From positions 21,181,511 to 21,245,510 of the forward strand of contig CM036159.1 of assembly GCA_020631735.1 (NCBI GenBank): a DNA stretch of 64,000 bases. The letters are read 5' to 3'. Shown piece after piece: positions 1 through 10,347 of this stretch (its first letter is position 1; every line of letters begins with the position of its first letter). Origin of the DNA: Saccharum officinarum. Its lineage: Eukaryota > Streptophyta > Magnoliopsida > Poales > Poaceae. The notes under the pieces were generated by a model. The model was not told the DNA's origin and searched no databases. It saw only the letters and a program-made list of their open reading frames with translations. Made by a program: the position numbers and the translations under genes.

Positions 1-943
1 CCCAATTTTTGTTGGTGAGGGCTTCGCGCACCGTCTTGTGGCATCGACGCCTACCGATGGCGGCGAATAGGTGCGGAGCAAGGCGATAGATTGGCCCGTC
101 CGGAAGCCATGAATCAGTCTAGACCCGAGTTGACCACCCATCGCCAACGACGACTGTGATGGAAGATTGGAACATGCACTGCACTTTGCGTTCCTTCCAC
201 CTAGGAAGACTACACCAGCCCAGGTCAAGCCGGACACGATGCTGCCACTCCCATCGCAGACGTAGGGCGAAGCCTGTGAGCTTGAGGTCAAAGACGCAGA
301 GCCCGCCATAGCAAGTGGGTGCGTTCACCGTCCGCCAGGCAACCCTGCACTTCCTCCCAGCGACGTCCTCCGTCCCCGCCCAGAGAAAGGCGTGGTGCCG
401 CTTGTCGATCTGTCTCAGAGCCCAGGCGGAGAGGTCAGAGGCAATGGAGACGTGGACGGGGATGGCGGAGAGGGTGACCTTGGTGAGTGTTGCACGTCCC
501 GCGTCGTTGAGGAGTCCCGCCTTCCAGGTGGGTATCCTGGCAGCCACCTTGTCGATTAAGGGTTGCTCATTGGCACGGCGAGGCTTCAGTAGAGTAAGCG
601 GGATACCTAGGTATTTGCACGGAAAAGGTGCGGGCGGACCCGGGAAAGCATCCAGGACGGCGGCCACTTCTTCCTCGGAGCAACGAATAGGCGAGATAGA
701 GCACTTGTCCATGTTCGTGACAAGGCCCGAGGCATCGGCGAAGAGCTGGAGGATGGCCCGTATACACCTCAAATGCCCCGCCGTGGGTGATAGGAAGATG
801 ACAAGATCATCGGCAAACAAGGAGGCACGGTTCCTGATTCTCGATGAAGGAAGGGGCGACAACACGCCATGACATCTGCGGCCGAGATCATGTTGTTGAG
901 CACCTCCATGTTTGTACACACTTTTTGCTACTGTCCAAAACAC
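1..943 (-). mobile_element. LINE (non-LTR retrotransposon) ORF2 fragment, RT to zinc-binding region
   Basis: An open frame on the minus strand (943 to 119) encodes the second half of a plant L1-type reverse transcriptase. The catalytic FADD box (variant of YADD) lies at residues 43-46. It is followed by KYLGIPL and by the tryptophan-rich connector leading into the zf-RVT zinc-binding domain. Past the stop, positions 1-34 in another frame still read TVREALTNKNW, a signature of this domain, so the frame is broken near 119 and the copy runs off the left edge. The endonuclease and the early RT motifs are missing upstream. This is a dead 5'-truncated or fragmented copy. The family is clear from the motifs; the exact subfamily is not determinable. 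Confidence 0.85.
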
Positions 944-1770
944 TGTTCATGAAGACTGCATAGTGGTCGGCGTAGCTCGACCGTGCCTGTTGATCTAGTT
1001 GAACTTACCCTGCAGAAAATCAACATGCTAGTATGCCACTAGATTCCTTTGTGAATAACTGTAGAGTATCTGAGTGTTGATCACAAGGAAGAAGCAAACC
1101 TGTTCAGCAGTGTATCACATGCCTTTAATTCTTTCACAGTTTAAGTGCAAAGGTTATTTGTTTACTTTCTGGAGGTTGCTATATGTGTAAATTTATTTGT
1201 TGAAACTCTTATGGTCCAGGACTTGTGAATCGTCTACTCCATTTGTCCTATAGTAATTGCACCTTTAGAATTCAAAATTTATCCTAAAATAGATGTTCAT
1301 ATAAGAGTTAAATGCTTCCATCACTAGGCCTACCAGTGGCCAGCAGTAGGAGTGCCAGCCACAACTTCATTCGATCACTGTCTGTTAGCACAAGTATCAT
1401 ATCCTTTCTGTAAGGGCAACGTCATAATTTTTCACCTACACTAATCTACCTTTTATCGTGGGACAGAGGAAGTATGTTTTTTTTCATATACCATGTGACA
1501 TGTATGTTCGATTCCTTTTCAACTTATTCCTTAACGGAGAACTCAACTGAAATTGGACTTTTGTATTACCGCAACAACGCACGAGGAAGTCACTTAGTAT
1601 ATATAAATAATATAAAGGTAACCATATCGAGCGCACCGCTGTTCAATTTACCAAAGTGCATAAAACATGAGTCTGTCTATCTAACACCCGGGTGTTTTTA
1701 GCACATGGTAATACCCAAATTTTTTCCCCATAGATACTGTTCATCTTCCTCCTTGACACAAATCACAAAT
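944..1770. other. Intergenic, AT-rich, no gene seen
   Basis: No supported coding region. Around 1238-1310 there is a stretch resembling the inner arm of a Stowaway-type miniature element (ACTCCATTTGTCC followed by TAGTAATTGCACC), but no matching second end was found. The rest shows no recognisable structure. Confidence 0.5.
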
Positions 1771-4700
1771 CACAAGTAACATTTTTTTTTTCTATGAAAG
1801 AACAAAGACAGATCTTGGTGGTGCTGCTGGAGTTGGGGAAGAAGAACGTCGCCGGAGTTGGAGAAGACGTCGGGCGCGGGGACGGGCAGGTGCAGGCACG
1901 GCAGCGACGCAGGCGCGGCGGCGGCCCAGGCGTGGCGAACGGGCGGTTCTACGGCCAAAAAAAAATCATGTGCAACCGGGTGCTAAAACACCCAGCGCAT
2001 ATATTCTAGCTCCCGCACGGGCGCGCGCGGCCCATGCATCCATCCAATCCAACTCGAGTCGGAAGACGGACACGGGGACCTGCTGCGCATGCAACGCGAC
2101 CGACGACGACCCCCCCTGCGGCAGGCAGGCACCGCCTCGGCGGTCCGCACCAAACAAGCCGCACGCAGCCCCCATTCCCCGGGATGGGATCCATATCCAT
2201 CAGAGCAACAACCGGCGAGGTGCTCGCCAACGGCCGCGACGGCGACGGCTGGCCTGCCCATCCACTCTCAGCAGCCAGCCAGCGCGTACATACACTACAC
2301 GTCTACACCTGCGGCGATGAAAGCTTTGCGTCCCCTGCTGGCTGGCAGGTGCCGTCGCCGGCTCGCCACCAACTCGTCAGCAGCACAAGTCTTCTCTTCT
2401 CCCGCTTTTTCCTCGGGGGCATGATTCTTGATTGGTTCGCAAAGGACAGCGTCCGGCAGCGTGGAGAAAAATCTGCCAACGGCGGCAGCAACGAACGCTG
2501 GGACGGGAGGGAGGGACGATGCGTGCGGCCTGGCTTGCGGGGTCTCGAAGCAACCCACCAGGCAGCGGCTGGTTCCCGTGAAGTCTCCCGGCCGAACTGC
2601 ACGCTCTGCCGAACCCCAACCCCGGGAGAGGCACGTCGGGTCGTCCTACCGCCGCAAGGACCCGGGTCCAAGCGTCCAACACCGGGCTGCGACTCAACTG
2701 CAACCGCCATGTACACTACTCCTACTTGCTACTAGCAGGAGTACTCGACAGGCCAGGTTGCCGTTTCCACAAATCAGTAAGTAGAGGACTGCATCGAATT
2801 TGGATTGATCGCAGCGGCCAGCTAGCCTAACGGAAAGAGGGTCAGCACGCACGCTCACCACGTACAGTCAGAACGGGTCGGAACATGTCTGCACCGGAAT
2901 GACGACGCTGACGTGCAGTCAGATTCGCAGAATAATCGATCGCCCCTGGCTGGCACGTAGGGCCGGCGTTTCAGCCTCAGCCTCGCGCCCAATTCACGTC
3001 GTTGCGCATCTCGTATGTCAGGCGACGGTGGCATCCTGCACTGATTGTTTAAAGAGAGGCGCCATCATATCGGATGCCTTCGATCTGGAACAGATTCTTC
3101 ACAGTAAAACGCAAATTAAAATGGCGTCTACGTATGAATCTTTATTTCACCCGCTCTGGTATGTACTACTATCAGATCAGATGATCAAGATGGATAAGAC
3201 TAATTCAAGTAGCCAGCTGCCAGCCAGTCACAGGCTCACTTGTCGAGACCATACTAAAATGTGGGTTCCTCATCAGTAAACTCTTGAGTTAACTGAGATA
3301 ATTCCTTACTGTACTGTCCTAACCTGTTCAAGAAAACTGCACTGGCTAGTTAACCTAGCTAGAATCTCTTAATCAACCAACCAGGCCCCGTTGCTCCTAG
3401 CTAGTCCCTAACCCTATCCAACAAAGTCCATGCCAGCCAGGGCTTGATAAGTAAGACAAACTAAAACCGTGTTCAGCTCCCTAGCTTCTTAATTCTTCCA
3501 CTGCACTGTCATTCATATGTCTCTGTAAAACGAATCTTCCAACTGCTGCCCGATTGGTCCATATCCAGTTACAGTAGGTCCCCATCAAGAGATATCACAA
3601 AGTCAGAGGAGATGCATCGCCAGAAATCGTCCAGTCAATGCTTCTTCTCTCGTGCACTGTTCTCCAGGCACTGTGCGTGCATGAATGCATGACATATACT
3701 ACTACTGCTACTGACGTGATAGGATTTTTCCATCTACCGGCAGGTCAACGTTGCTTGTCCCATCTGGCCTCGCCATCTTCACACCCGGCCTAGATCCAGG
3801 AGGGCAGCAGACTAATACGTCTCCACTACCACTAGTCCTATTAATCTCCTTCATCATAACATATACTAATAATAAGAAAAATATAGCACACGTTGTTGTC
3901 AGGTTAGGTCGATCGATCCGTAACGACTAAAGCGCAAACGCCGATAAATAAAAAATCCGGCAGCATGGAACGACTTCGCCACCGGTGCAGGATCGATCAT
4001 GTGAAGGAGGCTTTTGAATTATTATAGTCAGTGACCAACCATGTGGCCGATCAGTGCAAACTGATCGACAATGATGTTTGAACAAATTTGCTTAACACTA
4101 GCTAGCTCGGAGGAATCTAAAGAACACTTTTTGGCCACGCGATGGAGCGAGCAAATAAACAGTATCCCGTGACCCGTGCATCTCGGTTCTGTGCATAAGT
4201 AAGAACAGACAACATTTCGCAGAAAGTGAGGTTGGTGGTGGTGGTGGATGCAAAAGGATTCAATCGAGCGTCAGCTGCACCATGACTATTGCGAGATGGT
4301 GGAGAATGCCACAATGGCGCCAAATCGGCAATCGATCTCCGTTCAATTCGATCGAGCAGGAACGGCGAGTGATGATTTATTGAAGCATGTAGATTAACCC
4401 CGCTTAATTACTCCCTGCTTCATTCAGCTGCACGCCTTGTTACAGCGAAAAGCAACATGCATATCTGCACGAACTACTTTGCAGGATCGTCGATCGGAGT
4501 TAGGCAAGACGTATTGTTCGACCCATAACTTTTCGACAGAGACAGTGAAGGAGGGAGGCTAGGGGTGCCAAAAGATATGGTGGCATCACTTTGCGTGTGT
4601 GTCCATGTGCCATGGAACCTCAGCTCCGCTAAGCTCAATAACGCCTGGTTCTCTCTCACGCTCACTGCTCACTGCTCACTGCTCAGTGGACGCAGCCATG

Positions 4701-4928
4701 CTAACAACTTCTCTCGCTCGCTAGCTCTCGCTGTCTGTCTGCCTCCCCGGACAAACAGTCTGCAACAACTCCCAATAAGCACCCACGATGAACGCACACC
4801 TAACCGCTCTGGTCCAATCGTCATCCTCTCCCAACTTGTCACGTCCGTTCGGGTGTTTGGCTGGAAAGGTCTCAATGCCGCTGCTCCCTCGCGCTGTCGT
4901 TTTTTTTCCCCTTCCAATTCCCCACTCT
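1771..4928. other. Gene-poor stretch with a GC-rich block
   Basis: Positions 1800-2740 are GC-rich and open in several frames on both strands, but no frame shows a known domain, a protein-like composition or consistent splice sites. I do not call a gene. 2741-4928 is AT-rich to mixed. It contains a short (CTCACTG)n repeat at about 4660-4686 and no recognisable coding or RNA feature. Confidence 0.5.
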
Positions 4929-5410
4929 GGCCCTCGTTTAGTTCTAAAGTTGGGAGATGTCAGAAATAATGTAGCATTTTCGTTTGTATTTATCAATTAT
5001 TGTCTAAACATTGACTAATTAGGCTCAAAAGATTCGTCTCACAAAGTACACACAAATTGTGTAATTAGTTATTTTTTACCTACATTTAATACTCTATGTA
5101 TGTGTCCAAAGATTTGATGTGATGAGGAATCTTTGCACTTTTTACATTTTGGAGGGGTCCCCAATTTGGGGATGGCCAAATCACTGTAGGACACTGTAAT
5201 ATTTTTGTTTTTATTTAGTAATAATTGTCCAAACATTGATTAATTAGGCTCAAAATGTTCGTCTCGCAAAGTACAACAAAATTGGGCAATTAGTTTTTTT
5301 TTATTTCATCTACATTTAGTACTTCATGCATGTGCCGGTATTTTGATGTGGCGGGGAATCTTTTTTTTATAGTGGAATTTGATCCTAAAGTTGAAGAACT
5401 AAACAAGGCC
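4929..5410 (+). mobile_element. Two head-to-tail miniature elements, GGCCTTGTTTAG-end family
   Basis: The left end reads GGCCCTCGTTTAGTTCT and the right end GAACTAAACAAGGCC, an imperfect terminal inverted repeat. Inside, the diagnostic series is present twice in the same orientation (about 4929-5160 and 5160-5410): TTGTCCAAACATTGA, TTAATTAGGCTCAAAA, a TTCGTCTCGCAAAGTAC-like box, an AATTAGTT stretch and a CTACATTTAGTACT-like box. This internal pattern is very common in sorghum, sugarcane and maize introns and flanks. No clean target duplication could be read, so the superfamily is left open. No coding capacity. Confidence 0.75.
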
Positions 5411-5952
5411 AAGGGAATCTTCTTTCATGGTTCTAATTTCTCAACAGAGGGGAGGGAGGACAGTCAGATCAGGAATTTCAGGATTTGGCCTGGCCCCCCC
5501 CAACTCTCTATCCGAAACCATCCCCTTCGTCGTGCCTCCTAGAGAAATGCCTTTCAAAACACCAAGTAGGCAGCGGCACACGACAATAAAATGTTCGTCT
5601 TGCAAACATTGATTAATTAGGTTCAAAATGTTCGTCTCGTAAAGTACAATAAAACTGTGCAATTAGTTTTTGATTTCATCTACATTTAGTATTTTATACA
5701 TGTGCCGGCATTTTGATGTGACGGGGAATCTTCTTTTTCATAGTGAAACTTGGCGTCAAAGTTGGGGAACTAAACAAGGCCCAGAGAATCTTCTTTCATG
5801 GTTCTCATTTCTCAACAGAGGGGAGGGAAGACAGTCAGATCAGGAATTTTAAGATTTGGTCTGGCCCCCAACTCTCTATCCGAAACCATCCCCTTCGTCG
5901 TGCCTCCCAAAGAAATGCCTTTCAGAACACCAAGTAGGTAGCGGCACACGAC
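5233..5952 (+). repeat. Tandem direct duplication of about 350 bp (units 5233-5584 and 5606-5952)
   Basis: The two units are offset by 373 bp at the left end (ACATTGATTAATTAGG) and 368 bp at the right end (GCGGCACACGAC), so a few small indels separate them. Each unit comprises the 3' part of the miniature element ending in AACTAAACAAGGCC plus about 170 bp of non-element DNA. The non-element part contains AATCTTCTTTCATGGTTC and CTCTATCCGAAACCATCC. The units differ by scattered substitutions. Because element and flank are duplicated together, this is a segmental duplication and not two independent insertions. Confidence 0.85.
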
Positions 5953-6361
5953 CTCTAGCGGTGAAAGCTTAGTTTTTGGGAGAGAGATAGAAAAAGAAAA
6001 ACACGGTCTGGAAGTTGAAACCAGTGAACAGTTCCAAAAAACCCTAGACGTCCTCGCGACCAGCGATGACGACGGCGGCGAGGAGCACTTGGGCCACTCG
6101 CTTGCCCGCCAGGAAATTCGCCTTGCGTTGGACTCAAAGGCACCCCCTCTCCTTGCCAACTTAACAGCGACAGGTGACCACCAGACTCCGTCCATACGCG
6201 CAATGCAGCCAGCAGCTATCGCCCCAGCCTGACCTGAGTCCTGACCCGCCGCAAGTCGCTTTCAAAAGTTGGGGGACGAAACTGAAGACGAAGAAGAAGG
6301 CAGCGTGGAGGTGTGGAGGACCTGGATGTAATAAAACACAATATCAGGGTGGTGGAGGACC
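5953..6361 (+). other. Former upstream flank of the transporter gene; orphan open frame 5942-6232
   Basis: This DNA adjoined the NPF promoter before MULE-1 inserted. A frame is open for 96 codons from 5942 to a TGA at 6230-6232. It reads without a stop through residues such as SEQFQKTLDVLATSDDDGG but has no early ATG. A different frame has an ATG at 6066 (MTTAARSTWATRL, 32 codons) in a context of AAACCCTAG upstream, as in plant 5' leaders. I recognise neither product. They could be a captured exon, a 5' leader or chance openness. Confidence 0.25.
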
Positions 6362-6370
6362 CCGTGACTG
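6362..6370 (+). repeat. Target site duplication of MULE-1, left copy
   Basis: CCGTGACTG directly precedes the element end. It matches 15720-15728 in all nine bases. A 9-bp duplication is the standard for the Mutator superfamily. Confidence 0.93.
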
Positions 6371-6623
6371 CCGTCTTTTTTGTTTTTTGGCCCTTTTTTT
6401 GAAAGATTCTCTCAAATAGGCCCCTGACGGAAAGATTTCAAAAAATGGACCCTCAGCTTGGCGCCATGGACCATGGCGCCAAGCTACGTCATGGCGCCAT
6501 GTATCCTGGCGCCAAGAGGCATCCGACGTGGCTACACGGGGATCTACGTGGCGCGTAGGCTTGGCGCCAAGATCCGTAATATCCTGGCGCCAAGCCTTGG
6601 CGCCACGGATCTTGGCGCCAAGC
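6371..6623 (+). repeat. MULE-1 left terminal inverted repeat with GGCGCC palindromes
   Basis: About 253 bp, matching 15443-15719 in inverted orientation. The outer 80 bp is a T-rich segment with GGCCC, then AGATTCTCTCAAATAGGC. The inner part holds eight GGCGCC cores in contexts CTTGGCGCCAAG or CATGGCGCCATG. 6455-6485 is a perfect hairpin: 15-bp arms beginning AGCTTGGCGCC around one unpaired A. Such sub-terminal arrays are plausible transposase-binding sites. Confidence 0.92.
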
Positions 6624-7002
6624 CCCTTAATAACTGTCGGCCCTTCCTTTTCTTCTTCCTTCTCTTTCCTTTCTTCCTCATTTCTTCTTCCTCTTCCTCG
6701 CGCCCGACCCCGCCGCCACTCGCCGTCGCCGCCGCCGGTCGTCGCTCCGCCCGCCGCCGCCCGTACCACGCCGGCCGCCGCGCCCTCTGCCGGCTCCCGC
6801 CGCCGCCGGAGCCGCCCGTGCCGCGCGCGGCCACCGCCGCCCCCGCCGGCCGTAGCGCCCGCGCCGCCGCCGGCCGGCGCCGCCACCGCCGGCCGCCGCC
6901 ACTAGGCCCGGCGCGGCCCCCGCCGGCCGCCGCCGCCCCCTCCGCCGGCGCCGCATCACCCGCCGCCGGGCACCGGCGGCGGCCGCCGCCGGCCACAAGT
7001 AA
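6624..7002 (+). other. MULE-1 CpG-rich leader exon, probably untranslated
   Basis: A pyrimidine-rich stretch (6640-6700) leads into about 300 bp of CCGCCG-rich sequence and ends at a consensus splice donor (CACAA|GTAAGT, about 6998-7003). Open frames here are Pro/Arg/Ala low-complexity and occur on both strands, as expected from composition alone. I read it as a 5' leader exon of the transposase transcript and likely promoter region. The decayed MULE-2 has the same arrangement. Confidence 0.55.
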
Positions 7003-7531
7003 GTTTTTTTTTTTAAATTAAGTTAGGATTATTGAAATTTAATATATTTTTGAAGTTATTATTTATTATTTAATTTAGTATGAAATTTAGTTAGGATTAG
7101 TGAAATTTAGTTTAAATATATATGTTAATATTGTTTAGATTGATTATATAATTTAGTTAGTTATTTAGTTAGCTAAGTAGTTAGATAATTATTTAGTTAG
7201 CTAATTATATATTCATTAGTTAGTTATTTAGTTAGCTAATTATTTTTTTAGTGTTAGTTAGTTTTTTTTTAGTTATTATTTTATTTCGATTTAGTTATTT
7301 AGTAAGTAAGTAGTAGTATACTAAATTCGTCATTTTTAGTTATAGTATGTAATTTTTAGTAGTTAGTAGTAGTTAATATCTTTTTTTAGTTAATTAATTA
7401 GTTAGTTAGTAGTGAATAATTAGTAGTTAGTAGTTAATTCATATTTATTAGAGACCTATTACTTATTATGTTTTAAATATACTGGAGTAAAATAATTATA
7501 CTTAGTACGCTTAGTTATGTTTTCGAACTAG
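7003..7531 (+). repeat. AT-rich intron with TTAGTTAG low-complexity tract
   Basis: A long run of degenerate TTAG/TTAGTTA/TTATTTAG units with no coding content lies between the GC-rich leader and the first ATG. It probably ends at an acceptor just before the ATG at 7532. It is not a telomere repeat because the unit is irregular and lacks TTTAGGG arrays. Confidence 0.6.
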
Positions 7532-10264
7532 ATGGACAACCTAGTGAGCATTTATTATGGAGGAACTGTAGAACGAGATCGCTATGGATATGTTGAGCTT
7601 GTGGACATGCAAAGTGTGCCTGTGCTATTCAATGAGAGGCCATCATTCAGTGAGTTGACTGCAAGAGCTCGTGAGGAGGTACATAGCCGGACGGATGATG
7701 GCATCATAGTTGATGGTGTACTTCACTTTGGTTACCCTCCCAACATGCTAAGGAAGATGATCCCAATAGGTTGTGCAGATCAGTGGGACAACTATGTGAG
7801 ATCGGCTATGAAAAGCCAGTTCCAAAGTTTGGATGTGGTTGTGCAGCGGGTGCTCGTTGATCCAATCCCTCTTGGGTTGTCCCCGCCAATGGGTGAGCAC
7901 GCATGTTTTGAACCTCCCGTCTTGGAACGTGATGTGGATGCGGAGGTCCCGCCTATGGTTCCCGATGCACAATCTGCCCCTAACGATGTGGCACATCCTC
8001 CTCAGGAGATCCCGTTGACACAGAATCATCCTAGTAAGTGTCAATTAGGTGTCCTATTTTTCTTTGAAACTTAAGTCTTTTCTTTTCATCCACTCTTCTT
8101 ATCATCTCTTCTTCGTTGTTGCAATATTGCAGGAGATGTTCCCGATAATGAGGGCGCTCCTGCGGATGATGCTCAAGTCCAGATTGGAGATGGAATCCGC
8201 GCCTCCAATAGTGTTGAAATTATGAATGATTCAGAGCCATATGAGATCGCAAGGGCTGTTGATTCTGACGATGATCGTCCCGTTGGAGAGCTCACAGAGA
8301 GTGACGTTGAGATGCTTAGGCGTATTTTTCCGGCCGTCGTGATCCTCTGATTCATGAGTTCAGTGATCTTACTCATTCAGATCAGGCGTTTGCAGAAGGA
8401 CGTGATGATGAGCTGCAGGAAGCTCCAGAGGCTGGTCCTAGTATGGAGATAGAGAAGGGTAGGGTTTTCAATGACCTCCCTGCATTGAAGAGGTGGTTGC
8501 AAGCGTTTGCAGTGCTACGCAAGAGACCGTTTAAGGTCCTGCATTCCTATGTGGAGCGGCGTTACACGGTTGTGTGTGACAAGGAACGGTGTCCATGGAG
8601 AGTTTGTGCAAGGAAGCAAAAGGTTTCAGGAAAGTGGAAGATCATAAGAGTTGTTGGGCCGCATACCTGTTCCTCACATGACCTGAACACAAAGCATCGG
8701 CAGTTGACATCAACCCTCATTGCCAAGCGGTTGATGAAAGTATTACAGGGAGAGCCGAATATGAAGGTCAGGACAATTATCAAAATAGTTAATGAGGTAT
8801 ATGGAGGATATGACATAAGTTATGGCAAAGCCTGGAGGGCTAAGCAGCGTGCGTGGAAGATGATATATGGGGACTGGGAGGATGGCTACGAGCAGCTTCC
8901 AGTACTTCTCAATGCAATCCAAGCAGTGAATCCGGGCATGCATTACGAGTACATCCCTAGGCCAGACGCATGGAAAGATGGGAGGCCTTTAGGCACTGCC
9001 GTCCAGTCTTCTCCATTGATGGTACATTCTTGATTGGCAAGTACCGTGGCACACTACTCATAGCCATATCATGTGACGCAAACAACAAACTTGTTCCTTT
9101 GGCATTTGGTTTGGTTGAGAGGGAGAATAATGATAGCTGGGGATGGTTCTTGAGGCTAGTCCGGATACATGTGGTTGGGCCTGGCAGGGAGGTGGGCGTC
9201 ATATCGGATAGGCACCAGGGCATACTTCATGCTGTGCGAGAGGACAAAAAAAGGGGTACGCGCCTTTGCACCATCGTTGGTGTACTCGGCACCTTGCTGA
9301 GAATCTACTCCGAAAGGATGGTGTCAAGGATAATTTTGATCTTTTCCAGGAGGCTGCTAGACAGCTTGAGGATAAGTATTTTCGGAGGAAGTTAGAGGAA
9401 GTTAGAACCGCATCTAATGCAGAAGGTAGACAGTGGCTGACAGGTTTGATGAGAGATGTGGAGAAATGGACAAGAGCTCATGACGCAGGTGGTTGGAGGT
9501 ACGAGTTTCAGTGCAGCAACATGGCAGAGTCATTTAACAAGCTGTTGCTGGGGATTCGTGGTATGCCCGTGAACGCTATCGTTCAATTCACATTCTATAA
9601 GCTTGTTGCATGGTTCAACGATCGGCACGCCCATGCATTGCAGTTGCAGAGTGAAGGTAAGATTTGGGCTCCAACACCTCAGGCACATTTAGAGAAGGCG
9701 AAGGAAAGGGCTGGGACACATGAGGTCACATGTTTTGACCATGCGACTGGAAGGTATGAGGTGAAGCATATCGGTGGTACTACATCTGATGGCGAGGTCC
9801 GAGATGCGAGGATTCATGTTGTAGTCCTCCAAGATTTCTCATGCACTTGTGGGAAACCAAGGCAGTATCACTTTGTATGCTCTCACCTTATAGCAGCTGC
9901 TAGGCATCGCAACTATGATATTGAGGCTAGGATACCTCATCAGTTCAGTGTCCACACGCTGGTCGAGACATGGAGGCCCCGCTTTGTGCCTTTCCGAGAC
10001 CCTGGAGAGTGGCCTCCATACGACGGTCCAAGGTACGTCGCAGATCCAGCCTACCGTTGGGACAAGAGGGGCTCTAGAAAGAGGACGAGGCACAGGATGG
10101 TTATGGATCAGATACCTGGTAGAACGCGACGTGGTAGAGTGACGCCATTTCTTAATGACCCAGAGCAGTACGAGTGTGGCAAGTGCGGTAGACTTGGGCA
10201 CAACTCCCGCACCTGCCATTGGCAAATTAGTGAGGTGCGACTTGTAGGTGTTTTTATTATTTAA
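7532..10264 (+). pseudogene. MuDR-type transposase of MULE-1, frameshifted
   Basis: The start ATG at 7532 follows an intron acceptor. Exon 7532-8033 encodes a divergent N-terminal region (MDNLVSIYYGG), spliced at GTAAGT to 8133. The second exon continues with an acidic linker, then a MuDR DNA-binding domain (FNDLPALKRWL; CPWRVCARK, from 8460). The MULE catalytic domain follows (SIDGTFLIGKYRGTLL at about 9013; VISDRH at about 9200; NMAESFN at about 9520). Then come a SWIM zinc finger (CTCGKPRQYHFVCSH at about 9843) and a CCHC knuckle (CGKCGRLGHNSRTC, about 10175). The catalytic Asp, Asp and Glu candidates are all present. Frame breaks occur near 8332 (one base missing), near 8965 (change of frame with apparent loss of the usual sequence before the first catalytic Asp), and in the A-run near 9246. 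As assembled it cannot give a full transposase. Confidence 0.88.
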
Positions 10265-10347
10265 TACTTATCATATTGATTATTCGATTCTTACTTTACG
10301 TTTAATTGCTATTTATTTAATAAGTTACTGACACTAATTTCTTTAGG

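Noticed and set aside
1966..2735. Cluster of overlapping frames in the GC-rich block
   Set aside because: Six frames are open together; none is protein-like.
4560..4700. Possible microRNA hairpin or terminator
   Set aside because: Only a short CTCACTG repeat is present; no extended stem could be paired by eye.
6440..6623. GGCGCC array as a CRISPR-like or satellite repeat
   Set aside because: Spacing is irregular and units are palindromic; it is part of a transposon inverted repeat in a plant genome.
6458..7021. Long Pro/Arg/Ala frames on both strands in the MULE-1 leader (and at 35371-35954 in MULE-2)
   Set aside because: Compositional openness of CCGCCG-rich DNA; sequences are not conserved between the two elements.
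7020..7450. TTAGTTAG tract as telomere-like repeat
   Set aside because: Units are irregular and do not contain the plant telomere unit TTTAGGG in array; it is an AT-rich intron.
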